Part shown: in pieces, positions 34,875 through 45,306 of the stretch
How positions within the stretch are numbered: position 1 is the stretch's first letter
How the letters are laid out: each line of letters starts with the position of its first letter
Source: Moraxella pluranimalium
GTDB lineage: Bacteria > Pseudomonadota > Gammaproteobacteria > Pseudomonadales > Moraxellaceae
Reading direction: 5' to 3'
DNA: 64,000 nucleotides
Assembly: GCF_002014825.1 (NCBI RefSeq)
Contig: NZ_MUYU01000005.1
Location: forward strand, 62,001-126,000
The notes under the pieces: generated by a model
The model's input: only the letters and a program-made list of their open reading frames with translations
Told to the model about the DNA's origin: nothing
Database searches by the model: none
Program-made: the position numbers and the translations under genes

Positions 34875-36191
34875 TTATAACCAACCTGCTTTTCTAAATT
34901 TATGATGCAAGTACAAACAAACAGCAATCACTGCACCTAATACGATAAAATAGCCGTATTTATAGTGCAATTCGGGCATAAAATCAAAGTTCATCCCATA
35001 GATGCCTGCCACTGCCGTCGGCACAGCAGCGATACCTGCCCAAGCGGCAAGCTTACGCACGACATCGTTTTGTCCCATTGTTACCATCGCCATATAGGTA
35101 TCCATCGCCACAGATAGCATTTCGTTGAGTCCATTGACCGCATCGATCGAGCGAAGCAGGTGGTCGTTGACGTCGCGAAAATATGGCTTGGCAGCGGCAG
35201 GGAAAGCAGCAACCAGCTCATTTTTTTTGTGGTTGATAAAGAAATTACACACATCTTGTACAGGCAAAATCACCGCACGCATATGGACAAGTTGTGATTT
35301 TAATTCGTACAGGCTTTTGAGTGTTGATTTGCTAAATTCGTGCGAGAAAATATTACGTTCTTGTTCGCGTAAGTAGTTGCCCAAGCGGTCAGTAATCGGC
35401 AAGTAGTTATCGACGATGAAGTCCATGATGGCGTGTAGCACAAAAATCGGGCCAAGACGCAGTTTCTCAGGACGGCGATGGCAATGCTCACGCACTGGGC
35501 TGTATGAGTTGGATGCACCACGACGCACGCTGATGATGAAGTTTTTGCCCATAAAAATCGCCGTTGTACCATAGCGGATTTGATTGTCTTCAAGCTTGGC
35601 GGTACGCACGACCACGAAAATGGTGTCATTACCATAGCTTTCGACTTTTGGGCGTTGGTGGTCAGCAAAGGCATCTTCAAGCGCCAGTTCGTGTAGGTCA
35701 AAGGCATCTTGGACTTCTTTGACCGTCTCAAGACTCGGGTCATATAGCCCAAGCCAAATAAACTGATTGTTATTGGTCAAGGCACGGCTGACATCTTCGA
35801 TCGCCAAAGGCTCAATCGGTGCGCCTGTTTTACGAGAATACGAATAGCAGATGATGGTCTCGTTATCCCCTGATTGCTCAATGTCTTCAAAGCGGTCGGC
35901 ATCAGGGTCATAGACAGTCATCGTCTCGATGGTGTCTTCGAGCGTGGCATCAGAGTCGCCATAGATGTAGCTGTCGTGCGTGTCGTGAAAGGTCTCGGCA
36001 GATGACTTGCTCTCGGCTTCGTCAAGATCGTCATCGTCTTCTTGCTCGCCTTCGTCATCTAGCCATTCTTCGGCTTGTTCATCATCTCGCTTATCGGCAG
36101 GCTCAAACAGTTCGGCTTGTACAGGTGTGCGAGTCGGTTTGGCGGTTTCGCTCGGGGTGCGGTCTGTGTCTGTTTCGTGCTGTTGAGTCAT
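34875..36191 (-). CDS. corA: CorA magnesium/cobalt transporter with acidic N-terminal extension
   Basis: CorA is a pentameric inner-membrane Mg2+ channel. The 438-residue protein has the signature YGMNF between two C-terminal helices and a long cytosolic helical funnel. It is about 120 residues longer than E. coli CorA. The excess is an extremely acidic N-terminus (about 30-110), with runs of Asp/Glu such as DDEGEQEDDDDLDEAE, which might bind cations. It is monocistronic, with its own terminator. The AT-rich accessory island begins just upstream. Confidence 0.94.
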   Translation of the reverse strand: MTQQHETDTDRTPSETAKPTRTPVQAELFEPADKRDDEQAEEWLDDEGEQEDDDDLDEAESKSSAETFHDTHDSYIYGDSDATLEDTIETMTVYDPDADRFEDIEQSGDNETIICYSYSRKTGAPIEPLAIEDVSRALTNNNQFIWLGLYDPSLETVKEVQDAFDLHELALEDAFADHQRPKVESYGNDTIFVVVRTAKLEDNQIRYGTTAIFMGKNFIISVRRGASNSYSPVREHCHRRPEKLRLGPIFVLHAIMDFIVDNYLPITDRLGNYLREQERNIFSHEFSKSTLKSLYELKSQLVHMRAVILPVQDVCNFFINHKKNELVAAFPAAAKPYFRDVNDHLLRSIDAVNGLNEMLSVAMDTYMAMVTMGQNDVVRKLAAWAGIAAVPTAVAGIYGMNFDFMPELHYKYGYFIVLGAVIAVCLYLHHKFRKAGWL

Positions 36192-36351
36192 CGCAAAACC
36201 CCCTTAAGTTCATTGCCAAAATCTGCTTAAAAGTGAACATTATAGCAACATTTTTGGCTGATTTCATCTGTTTTGATAATTAATCCGATACATATAATGG
36301 GCGTTGGCGTATAATATCGGCATAAGTACAGTGGGTGTATATTATGCTGAT

Positions 36352-36368
36352 GGTGCGTGGTATGTACC
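36352..36368. repeat. Palindromic repeat R1 (left edge of the 36-37.8 kb island)
   Basis: GGTGCGTGGTATGTACC is preceded by TGAT. The reverse complement with its flank (GGTACATACCACGCACCATCA) matches repeat R4a (52782-52798 plus flank) at all but one position. Confidence 0.75.
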
Positions 36369-36396
36369 TTACGAACTAGTTTATCTTACAGATAAT

Positions 36397-36777
36397 TCAA
36401 GGGCAATAATCCAAAACCTTGCTATACAAATCAAAAGACCTATCATCTTTTGTTATAGTTTCTGTGTTGGTGGCGATTGGAAGGCGGATGCCAACAACAT
36501 ACATACTTCCATGTAACAACCCAGTATTTGATTGGCAATCGTATTCAAGTTTTATAATACCTTTTGTTTTTTCAAGGCGATTGGGTGGTGTGCCAAAATT
36601 ATTCTTAAAAGTCATAAAAACTTTATTTTGTTTTTGGTCATAAATGACACTATTTTTATCATAATAAGACGGCTGCTCCTCTTCACCAAAAAAGGGAACT
36701 AGCACCCAATGTGGTTTTGCAATTGCCATCGTAGGCAACAATATCATCAAACTCATAGCAAATTTCAAATTCATCAC
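36397..36777 (-). CDS. Secreted 126-residue protein, surface-adhesin-E-like
   Basis: The signal peptide ends near MAIA, and the mature protein is about 105 residues. The layout HWVLVPFF, YYDKNSVIYDQKQNKVFMTFKN, then IIKLEYDCQSNT, with one or two late Cys, resembles the small periplasmic or surface family that includes Haemophilus protein E (Adhesin_E). The assignment is tentative. It overlaps the Sel1-repeat gene by 4 bp (ATGA), so the two are translationally coupled. The gene is AT-rich compared with corA and hisZ, which fits acquired DNA. Confidence 0.65.
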   Translation of the reverse strand: MMNLKFAMSLMILLPTMAIAKPHWVLVPFFGEEEQPSYYDKNSVIYDQKQNKVFMTFKNNFGTPPNRLEKTKGIIKLEYDCQSNTGLLHGSMYVVGIRLPIATNTETITKDDRSFDLYSKVLDYCP

Positions 36778-37673
36778 TTAACTGCCTCTTGTTCGTCCAT
36801 TTTTGCACTTTCAAGCCATGCGTTGGCATTATCTAGGTCTTTTTTTACACCAATACCGTTAGCATACAGATGGTGCATTTTATATTTTGCAGATGTACTG
36901 CCTTTGATGGCTGCTAAAAAATAATATTCAAATGATTTGTTATAATTGTTCGGTACACCAAGCCCAAACTCATACATAATAGCATTTGAAAGATAAAAGA
37001 ATTCGTTATCTGCTTCTTCCGCTACTGAGACGATTTGACCGTACCACATTGTTGCTTTATCTATATTCTTTTCAATTATTTCATTGCCGTAATGATATGC
37101 TTGGGCTATTTCAAACATTGCCCCTAGCACTTCTCTATTATCATACGAAGATACAACATTAGCTTTAGCGATTTCAAAATAAATATCAAAAGCCTTTTGT
37201 AAATTTTTAGGTACTATCTTGCCCTGCAAATAATAATCAGCAATAGTTTTAGCATTTCGTCTTATCAACCTATGGTTGTAAGGTTGATTGACTTTTGATA
37301 AAACTTGATTGTGCAAAATTTCTGCTTGTTGAAAATCAGTCAAATCTGCATTTTTTCCAAAATTAATCAAATAATTGTAAGCTAGTCTAGTTTGGGCATC
37401 GGTATTTCCATTGTTGGCTGCAACACCAAGCCAACAATTAGCAAATTCACTCCAGCCTTTACCTTTTTCATATAATTGATACTGTGCTGAAACATTATTT
37501 TGATTTATCGCTTGATTGTAAATATCAGCTAACTCATCAACTAAGGTTGGGCTATTGGCGATTTGAGAGATATTACATTCTGGTGGAATGGTTGTATTTT
37601 TGGCATGAGCAAATTGAAAAAACAATGCACAAGATACCAAAATTAACTTGGTATAAAAATTGCTTTTATTCAT
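36774..37673 (-). CDS. Sel1-like repeat protein, exported
   Basis: The protein has 299 residues with a signal peptide ending FAHA. About four to five Sel1/TPR-like helical repeats are recognisable, including AQTRLAYNYLINFG, AFDIYFEIAKA, ATMWYGQIVSVA, SNAIMYEFGLGVPNNYNKSF and LYANGIGVKKDLDNANAWLE. Such proteins mediate protein interactions in the periplasm or on the surface. The start overlaps a short upstream frame (37666-37776) that ends PTNTEQTTNE, probably the tail of a lost gene. It forms an accessory operon with the adhesin-E-like gene, bounded by palindromic repeats R1 and R6. Confidence 0.75.
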   Translation of the reverse strand: MNKSNFYTKLILVSCALFFQFAHAKNTTIPPECNISQIANSPTLVDELADIYNQAINQNNVSAQYQLYEKGKGWSEFANCWLGVAANNGNTDAQTRLAYNYLINFGKNADLTDFQQAEILHNQVLSKVNQPYNHRLIRRNAKTIADYYLQGKIVPKNLQKAFDIYFEIAKANVVSSYDNREVLGAMFEIAQAYHYGNEIIEKNIDKATMWYGQIVSVAEEADNEFFYLSNAIMYEFGLGVPNNYNKSFEYYFLAAIKGSTSAKYKMHHLYANGIGVKKDLDNANAWLESAKMDEQEAVK

Positions 37674-37776
37674 TGGTGGTTTGCTCCGTATTTGTTGGTG
37701 TAGGTCTTAATCTAATTACTGTCTTTTCTTTAGGCTTGCAAATTCTAAAAAAGTACAGCAAGGTACGCACGCCGCA
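37666..37776 (-). pseudogene. Possible C-terminal remnant of a lost gene
   Basis: A 36-codon frame without a convincing start reads GVRTLLYFFRICKPKEK and ends in PTPTNTEQTTNE. Its stop codon lies inside the first codons of the Sel1 gene. It includes half of repeat R6. It may be a gene tail cut off when the island formed, or it may be chance. Confidence 0.3.
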
Positions 37777-37778
37777 CT
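37762..37778. repeat. Degenerate palindromic repeat R6 (right edge of the island)
   Basis: GTACAGCAAGGTACGCAC and the following bases align with R4a and its flank (GTACAGCAGGGTACATAC). The core at 37762-37778 is degenerate. Confidence 0.5.
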
Positions 37779-38164
37779 ATTGATCCTACTTGATGATGGT
37801 TCACAGACAGCCCCATTATACCTTGATTGGGACGGATTTTGAGTATGAAATATGATTTTCATTAGGTGTGTCTCAAGCAAAATCCCAAAATTTAAAAAAA
37901 ATTTGCAAATATGCCTTGCAAGGTCGTGTTAGTATGATACACTAGATAGGAAAAAATTTCTGATTGTCTGCGGACGCATCTTTTTTCCTGTCTGTGAGTG
38001 GATGGGATGTCAAATTTTTTCACCAGATTTGTTTATTATTCTTGTTAATTGATGGCTGTTGATTAACAGGTTTTATACTGTCAAAAAAAATGCAATTGAT
38101 GTGGCATTGATAGGGTGTCATGCGATTGCTTTTGTAAGTTTTGTATGCCTAACAGGGGTTTTTT
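37779..38164. other. Intergenic region upstream of hisZ
   Basis: No gene was found. An inverted repeat, AGGAAAAAA (37948-37956) with TTTTTTCCT (37981-37989), encloses a small GTC-TGCG-GAC hairpin. A TATGAT at 37933-37938 could be a -10 box for hisZ, giving a leader of about 220 nt. Confidence 0.4.
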
Positions 38165-39451
38165 GTGCCACACTCTAGCACCAATACCAATCCAACCGAT
38201 CATACGATCGCCAAAAAGCTACAACAAAACTGGCTGTTGCCTGATGGGGTGGCGGATGTGCTATTTACCGATGCCCAAAAACAAGAAAGCCTGCGTGATG
38301 CACTGCTGTTCGTCTTGACGGCGCATGGCTATCGCTTGGTGTCGCCACCTTTGATTGAATACACCGAAAGCCTGCTTGGTCATGCTGATGAAGACCTAAA
38401 ACGCCAAACTTTTAAATTCATCGACCAGCTAAACGGTCGCTTGATGGGTCTGCGAGCTGACATCACGCCACAGATTTTGCGCATTGATAGCAAATACGGG
38501 CAGGGCGTTAGCCGTTATTGCTATGTCGGTCAAGTGGTCAAAACTTTACCAACCGGTCTATTTGGTCTGCGTACACCGCTACAGATGGGTGCGGAGATTT
38601 TTGGTGTCAAGAGTATTGATGCTGAGATTTCATTGATTGATTTGTTAGCAGCGCTGATGGATGAAATTGGGCTTGCTCGTGATAGCCTGCATATGGATGT
38701 CGGTCATGTGGCGATTTTTGAGCGTCTGTGTGACCTGCACCAAGTGTCAGCCACCGATGTCGATGCGCTGATGGCGATTTATCACAAAAAAGCCTTGCCT
38801 GAGCTACAAGCATTTTGCCAAACACTTGGCGATACTTTGGGCGATGTCGATGGGGCGAATGACTTTTTGGTGCTCGGTAAGCACACACTAGCCCAAGATG
38901 GCGTGCCAAATGCGGATAATCTATTATCCAAGCTGTCTGCCAAAGCACGCACAGATACGATTATCTACCAAGCGACCGATGAGATTGTCGCTTTGATTGC
39001 GCACATTCGCACGCTTGGCATGGGTGTTAGCCTAGATATCACTGAGCTGTCAGGCTATCACTATCATACAGGGATTGTGTTCAATGCTTATTTGGCGCAC
39101 AGCCAAACTGCCCAGACCCAAGCATTGGTGCGTGGCGGTCGCTTTGAAGGCTTGTCGGTCGATGGCAAGGCTCGGGCGGCGACGGGCTTTAGTATGGATA
39201 TCAACCGTTTGCTTGAGTTTGTTGAGCTACAAGAAGATACCGTGATTTGGGTGGATTATGCGGATTTGCAAAGTGCCACCGCTGAACAAAAAGCCGATTT
39301 GTCCGAACAAATCAAAACCTTACAAACCGAAGGCTGTATCGTCATCAAGCCACTGTCAGCCGATGATAAGCCGCAGACCATCGATGGCGTACTGCATTTT
39401 GATGGTGAACAGGGCGTCTGGGCGGTGCAGTTGGTCGGTGATGACTTTTAA
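38165..39451 (+). CDS. hisZ: ATP phosphoribosyltransferase regulatory subunit HisZ
   Basis: HisZ is a catalytically inactive histidyl-tRNA-synthetase-like protein. It forms a complex with short-form HisG for the first step of histidine synthesis and confers histidine feedback. The 428-residue protein starts at a GTG with AGGGG 7 nt upstream; no better ATG exists. Class II motifs are seen as PPLIEYTESLL, RADITPQILRID and RYCYVGQVVK. The C-terminal LSGYHYHTGIVFNAY and GGRFEGL match HisZ rather than HisS. The hisZ-purA order is common in gamma-proteobacteria. Confidence 0.93.
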   Translation: MPHSSTNTNPTDHTIAKKLQQNWLLPDGVADVLFTDAQKQESLRDALLFVLTAHGYRLVSPPLIEYTESLLGHADEDLKRQTFKFIDQLNGRLMGLRADITPQILRIDSKYGQGVSRYCYVGQVVKTLPTGLFGLRTPLQMGAEIFGVKSIDAEISLIDLLAALMDEIGLARDSLHMDVGHVAIFERLCDLHQVSATDVDALMAIYHKKALPELQAFCQTLGDTLGDVDGANDFLVLGKHTLAQDGVPNADNLLSKLSAKARTDTIIYQATDEIVALIAHIRTLGMGVSLDITELSGYHYHTGIVFNAYLAHSQTAQTQALVRGGRFEGLSVDGKARAATGFSMDINRLLEFVELQEDTVIWVDYADLQSATAEQKADLSEQIKTLQTEGCIVIKPLSADDKPQTIDGVLHFDGEQGVWAVQLVGDDF

Positions 39452-39543
39452 TTAATCGGTTTTAATAATCGGATTTAACCTTATTTAGCCATATTGATTT
39501 TGATATAAATCAGTTTATTTTAATTTTGTGTTTATCAACTTAA

Positions 39544-40842
<1,299 letters not shown>

Positions 40843-40866
40843 TTGATTGTATAGCATTTATCAATA

Positions 40867-40901
40867 AAAATCGCTGAGCGTGAGTGTCGGCGGTTTTTTT
40901 T
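40867..40901 (+). terminator. Intrinsic terminator after purA
   Basis: AAATCGCTGA pairs with TCGGCGGTTT (two G-U pairs) and is followed by a T run. The A-rich 5' side lets it also act on the convergent ygfA. Confidence 0.75.
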
Positions 40902-40913
40902 AATATTTATTTA

Positions 40914-41489
40914 TTAAATATTTATCAGTCTTTTATCGGTAATCACCACATCTACACATTGATCCCATGGCTGTCTAGGTAGCTTATCGACAAGCTGAAA
41001 CTCATAGCACCAAGCGACTTTGAGCGTATTGGGGCAGTTGGCAAAGGTGCGATCATAAAACCCGCCGCCCATGCCAAGCCGTACGCCTTGCCGATCGACA
41101 GCGACGAGCGGACAGATGATGGCATCCATCTGCCAAGCAGGCAGGCGAGTGTGTGTTATGGGCTCAAGCATACCCAGCCGATGGCGTTTGAAGGCATTTT
41201 TTGATAAAGGCAGTTGCACAGGTGCAAAAGTAAGTGCTTGATTGGGTTTGGTGATGGGTAAAAAAGCCTGCCATCCCAAGCGTGCACAAAAGCGAGCAAT
41301 GACATCGGTCGGCAGTTCGCCAAAATCATCCAAATAAAATGCGACTTTGGCACAAGGTGGCAGTCGTTTGGCAAGCTGTATCAAAAACCGAGATGCCAAA
41401 AAAGCCGCCTGCCGTCTTTGGCGTACACTTAGGTCTCTACGCTGTTTGGTGAATGTTTTTCTTGAGATGTTTGGCAGTTGGCTGGTCAT
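40914..41489 (-). CDS. ygfA: 5-formyltetrahydrofolate cyclo-ligase
   Basis: The enzyme converts 5-formyl-THF to 5,10-methenyl-THF with ATP and feeds the one-carbon pool. The 191-residue protein has an N-terminal basic helix (SVRQRRQAAFLASRFLI) and the family hallmark LGMGGGFYDRT near residue 140. In E. coli this gene lies downstream of the 6S RNA gene ssrS. Here only 152 bp separate it from the divergent cydD and no 6S-like structure was seen. Confidence 0.94.
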   Translation of the reverse strand: MTSQLPNISRKTFTKQRRDLSVRQRRQAAFLASRFLIQLAKRLPPCAKVAFYLDDFGELPTDVIARFCARLGWQAFLPITKPNQALTFAPVQLPLSKNAFKRHRLGMLEPITHTRLPAWQMDAIICPLVAVDRQGVRLGMGGGFYDRTFANCPNTLKVAWCYEFQLVDKLPRQPWDQCVDVVITDKRLINI

Positions 41490-41537
41490 GGCAATCGATC
41501 GGCTGTGATAATTATCAAATTAATTGGCAAAAAGCAT

Positions 41538-41586
41538 AAAATAGCCCAAAAATTAACGGGTTTTCATTGAAAAAACGGGCTATTTT
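41538..41586. repeat. Inverted repeat in the ygfA-cydD divergent promoter region
   Basis: AAAATAGCCC (41538-41547) and GGGCTATTTT (41577-41586) form a perfect 10-bp stem around a 29-nt loop that itself holds an AACGGG/AACGGG direct repeat. It may be an operator or an RNA element for one of the two divergent genes. Confidence 0.55.
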
Positions 41587-41641
41587 GGCGATAATAGCAC
41601 ATTTATTTACAATAACAAATACCCATCCATAAAAGCATCTT

Positions 41642-43393
41642 ATGAGCACTCAATCTGCGCCACGCACCGCCAAATCCCCAAAAAAACGCCCAAGACGCAG
41701 TCAAGAAGACATTGCTGCGGCGAATTTTTTGAAACACAGTTTTAAACCTGTCAAAAAATCCATCTACATGGCATGGCTATGCGACATCATCAATGTGCTA
41801 TTGTTGATGGTGCAGGCGTGGGTGATTGTGCTGATTTTTGATGGGTGGCTACTGCCGTTTATTCCGCAGTTTGCTCATCATGATGCGATGGCGACGAGTG
41901 CGCTGTGGCTGTATTTGGCGGTGTTGTTTGGGGTGTTTGCTTTGCGTGCGTTGGTGGGGTATGCACGAGATGCGATTTTGACACGGGTGGGTGTGCAGGT
42001 GGCATCTGATGTGCGTGGACGGCTACTTGACCAGCTTGGTGAGATGGGATTGGCTCGGCGGTTTTTTGGCTCGGATGGTGTTTTGGCAAGTAAAATTGTC
42101 GATGAACCTGAGCATTTGGTGGGTTATGCACGCTTTGAAGCGCAAAAGATGACGGCGGTAACGACACCGATTTTATTAGCTATCTGTATTGGTTTTTTTA
42201 GTAAATTTTCAGCATTAATCCTGCTTGCCACTGCGCCACTGGTGCCGATTTTTATGATTCTCATCGGTGTGGCGACAGCACGCAAAAGCCGTGAGCAGAT
42301 GGATGCGATGGCACAGCTTGGCGGACGGTTCTTTGATTGGATTCGTGGGGTGAATACGCTGGCACGCCTACAGGCGGTGACGGTGGCGGTTGGTGATATT
42401 GATACTAGTAGCGAAGCCTATCGCAAAAAGACGATGGATGTGCTAAAAATCGCTTTTTTAAATAGTGCTGTGCTTGAATTTTTGTCCGCGTTATCGATTG
42501 CACTGGTGGCGGTGTATCTTGGCTTTGGCTTGATTGGGATTTTGCCGTGGCAGACAGGCGTGATGGCGACCAGTTATAGTTCGGCATTGATGATTTTGCT
42601 ACTTGTGCCTGAGTTTTATGCGCCGCTACGCCGATTGGGGGCGGAGTATCATATCAAAGGACAAGCAGAAGGTGCTGCCAAAGCAATGGTGGATATGATG
42701 GCGTTTAAGGGCCATCATACGGGCAATAAGTCGGTACAACTGACCAATCCTGTTGCCATTCGCCTAGAGCAAGTGGCGGTGTTTGGCGATGATGGGCGGT
42801 TGCGCTTATCGCCTGTGACGCTTGAGTTTGGTGCAGGGCAAGTGACAGCTTTGCAGGGGCAAAGTGGTACGGGTAAATCGACAATTTTGCAGATTTTGCT
42901 TGGCTTTGGGCAATTTACAGGTAATATTTGGCTGATTGATGGTAATCAGCGTTATGACTATGCTTCGCTTGATATGACTGCACTGCGTCAGCAGATGGGT
43001 TATCTTGCCCAAACTGTGAGCCTGCTACCGATGAGCATTGCGGATAATTTACGCCTTGCCAAAAAAGACGCCACCGATGCCGAGCTACAAGCAGTGCTTG
43101 AGATGGTTGGCTTATGGACGCTTGTCAGTCAGTTGCCAAATGGTATAAACACCGTGCTGAGCGAGCGGGGTGGTGGTATCTCAGGTGGTCAAGCACAGCG
43201 TATCGGCATTGCACAGCTACTGCTCCAAGATGCCAAAATTTGGCTATTGGATGAGCCGACCGAGCATCTTGATGGCGAGACAGCGCAGGCGGTGGCGGAG
43301 TTGTTGCACCGATTGGCAAAAGATAAGACAGTGATTTGGGTGACGCATGATGTAGCGCTTGATGAGCGATTTGATGCGTGCCATCAATTATAG
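41642..43393 (+). CDS. cydD: Thiol reductant ABC exporter subunit CydD
   Basis: CydDC exports glutathione and cysteine to the periplasm and is needed for cytochrome bd and periplasmic redox balance. The 583-residue protein has a six-helix transmembrane domain (about 35-330). The ATPase follows with Walker A GQSGTGKST at about 406, signature ISGGQAQR and Walker B WLLDEPTEHLD. The N-terminus is Lys/Arg-rich. cydC starts 7 bp downstream, so the two are translationally linked. No cydAB genes are in the window. Confidence 0.95.
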   Translation: MSTQSAPRTAKSPKKRPRRSQEDIAAANFLKHSFKPVKKSIYMAWLCDIINVLLLMVQAWVIVLIFDGWLLPFIPQFAHHDAMATSALWLYLAVLFGVFALRALVGYARDAILTRVGVQVASDVRGRLLDQLGEMGLARRFFGSDGVLASKIVDEPEHLVGYARFEAQKMTAVTTPILLAICIGFFSKFSALILLATAPLVPIFMILIGVATARKSREQMDAMAQLGGRFFDWIRGVNTLARLQAVTVAVGDIDTSSEAYRKKTMDVLKIAFLNSAVLEFLSALSIALVAVYLGFGLIGILPWQTGVMATSYSSALMILLLVPEFYAPLRRLGAEYHIKGQAEGAAKAMVDMMAFKGHHTGNKSVQLTNPVAIRLEQVAVFGDDGRLRLSPVTLEFGAGQVTALQGQSGTGKSTILQILLGFGQFTGNIWLIDGNQRYDYASLDMTALRQQMGYLAQTVSLLPMSIADNLRLAKKDATDAELQAVLEMVGLWTLVSQLPNGINTVLSERGGGISGGQAQRIGIAQLLLQDAKIWLLDEPTEHLDGETAQAVAELLHRLAKDKTVIWVTHDVALDERFDACHQL

Positions 43394-43399
43394 GGGGAA

Positions 43400-45148
43400 G
43401 TGATGAAATCAGCACAGAAGTTTGAGCCATTTGCCCTATCTGAGCTTGTCAGTCGGCAGCTATTTATGTGGTGCGTTGCGTGGTTACTTGGGCTTGTGAC
43501 CGTCTGGTCGGTATTGGGCTTGACCATGCTGTCGGGGTGGTTTGTCACCATGTCGGCAGTGGCAGGGCTTGTGGCGGTCGGTGGTCATACTTTTAATTAT
43601 ATGATGCCGGCAGGGATTATCCGTGGCTTTGCCATTGTGCGTACGATGGGGCGTTATGGTGATTTGATGGTGTCGCACCATGCGGTGTTTGCACTGCTCA
43701 AGGATTTGCGTGTGCGGTTTTTTGCCCAGTGGGCAGGTCTTGATTATGGACTGCGTAACGCAGGCGGTCAAAGTAGTAGTCAAAAAATGCACCGCTTGGT
43801 CAAAGACATCGATGTCCTAGATGAGTTCGTCCTGCGCTTGGTGTCGCCATGGGTGATGGCGGTGGGTGCGGTGTTGGTCGTTGGCAGTATCATTATGGTG
43901 ATTTTGCCAAGTGCATGGCCAAGTATTGCACTTGTGCTGATGGCGCTACTGTGTGCGATGGTGGCGCTCAAGCTTGGTATCCGCCTAGCACACCAAGAAA
44001 GTCAATTACAAGAACAACGCAAATCAACCCTACTTGATACGCTACCTGCCTTGACTTCACTGCTGATTTGGCAGAGATGGCAAGATACCAAGCAGACACT
44101 TGCCAAGCTAGATGATGAACAAACGGCGGTAACTTTGGCATCGCATCGCCTACGCCGATTGACCATGCTTGCCATTCAGCTATTGATGGCGTTATCTGCG
44201 GTGATGATGCTGGTGGCGGCAGGGCTGTATTTTGATGGTGCAAGCATCACGCCCTTTAGCGAATCTACGCTCAATAGCTATACTGACATTAGCCCTGCTT
44301 TGATATTGGCATTGATGCTTGGCTTGGTGGGCTTAAGTGAGTTTGTGCTCAATCTAGTCAATGAGCCATTGGCGCTGGGTCGTAGCCTTGTGGCAAAAGC
44401 ACGGCTCAATGCACTGATTTCTCAAGCTGACACCAAGCCTGCACTGACACCGATTGACACTGTGAGCACCGAGCAAATCAGCCTTGTGCTGGATCATGCG
44501 GATGTCAAAGCACCTAAGGCGATTTTTGGCGCAAGCAATTTGACCGCTACCATCACTCAGGATAAGCCTTGTCTGGTGGTTGGGCCATCAGGTGTAGGCA
44601 AATCCACGCTGTTACAGACACTTGCCCAAGAACATCCGCTCAGTGGTGGCGTGATGCGTTTGGTGGGCGATATGGGTGCTTGTGAGTGGCAGGCGGTGGA
44701 TTTTGGTGCGACGCTTGGCTTTTTGGGTCAGACGGTGGATATTTTTGATCAGACTTTGGCGGATAATCTACGACTTGGCAAGCTAGACGCCACCGATGAT
44801 GAGCTGTATGCCGTACTTGATGCGGTCAATCTTGGTGACTGGGCAAAATCACAACCCAAAGGGCTTGCCACACCACTTGGCGAATATGGTACAGCAGTCT
44901 CAGGTGGTCAGGCTCGGCGTATTGCCTTGGCAAGATTGCTGTTATCACCAAAAAAAGTCTTGCTACTCGATGAGCCATTTGCCGGTCTAGATGCGACCAC
45001 TCGTCATATCGTATGGCAAAGCCTGCGTGCGTATCAGACGAGCGGACATATCGGGCTACTACTCATCTCAACGCATCAGCTGTGGGACGAAATGGGCGAT
45101 GTGGATGTATTGAAGGTTGGTGATATGCACATCAGTGCACTTATTTAG
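43400..45148 (+). CDS. cydC: Thiol reductant ABC exporter subunit CydC
   Basis: This is the second half of the heterodimeric CydDC exporter. The 582-residue protein has six N-terminal membrane helices, a Walker A GPSGVGKST at about 395, the signature VSGGQARRIALA and Walker B VLLLDEPFAGLD. The order cydD-cydC and the 7-bp spacing are as in relatives. A large bidirectional terminator follows, and the next gene is convergent. Confidence 0.95.
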   Translation: MMKSAQKFEPFALSELVSRQLFMWCVAWLLGLVTVWSVLGLTMLSGWFVTMSAVAGLVAVGGHTFNYMMPAGIIRGFAIVRTMGRYGDLMVSHHAVFALLKDLRVRFFAQWAGLDYGLRNAGGQSSSQKMHRLVKDIDVLDEFVLRLVSPWVMAVGAVLVVGSIIMVILPSAWPSIALVLMALLCAMVALKLGIRLAHQESQLQEQRKSTLLDTLPALTSLLIWQRWQDTKQTLAKLDDEQTAVTLASHRLRRLTMLAIQLLMALSAVMMLVAAGLYFDGASITPFSESTLNSYTDISPALILALMLGLVGLSEFVLNLVNEPLALGRSLVAKARLNALISQADTKPALTPIDTVSTEQISLVLDHADVKAPKAIFGASNLTATITQDKPCLVVGPSGVGKSTLLQTLAQEHPLSGGVMRLVGDMGACEWQAVDFGATLGFLGQTVDIFDQTLADNLRLGKLDATDDELYAVLDAVNLGDWAKSQPKGLATPLGEYGTAVSGGQARRIALARLLLSPKKVLLLDEPFAGLDATTRHIVWQSLRAYQTSGHIGLLLISTHQLWDEMGDVDVLKVGDMHISALI

Positions 45149-45210
45149 ATAATTGAATTTTAAGCATAATGGATGTTGCTAAGATACATATTGAAAAATA
45201 CAAGTCTAAA

Positions 45211-45286
45211 AAACACCCCTAATTCCAAAGATATATCCAAATATTTATTGATAGTTGGTATAAGCTTGGAATTGGGGGTGTATTTT
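45211..45286. terminator. Large bidirectional terminator between cydC and the autotransporter protease
   Basis: ACACCCCTAATTCCAAG pairs with CTTGGAATTGGGGGTGT (one mismatch, one skipped base) across a loop of about 35 nt, with A-rich DNA before and T-rich DNA after, between convergent genes. Confidence 0.8.
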
Positions 45287-45306
45287 CTTGCAATAATTGG
45301 GTGTAA

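Noticed and set aside
37484..37783. Plus-strand 99-residue frame opposite the Sel1 gene
   Set aside because: It is a shadow of the Sel1-repeat gene, with no ribosome-binding site or recognisable domain.
41490..41641. Possible 6S RNA gene upstream of ygfA, as in E. coli
   Set aside because: The divergent gap is only 152 bp and lacks the long double-stranded shape with a central bubble; it holds a single 10-bp stem instead.
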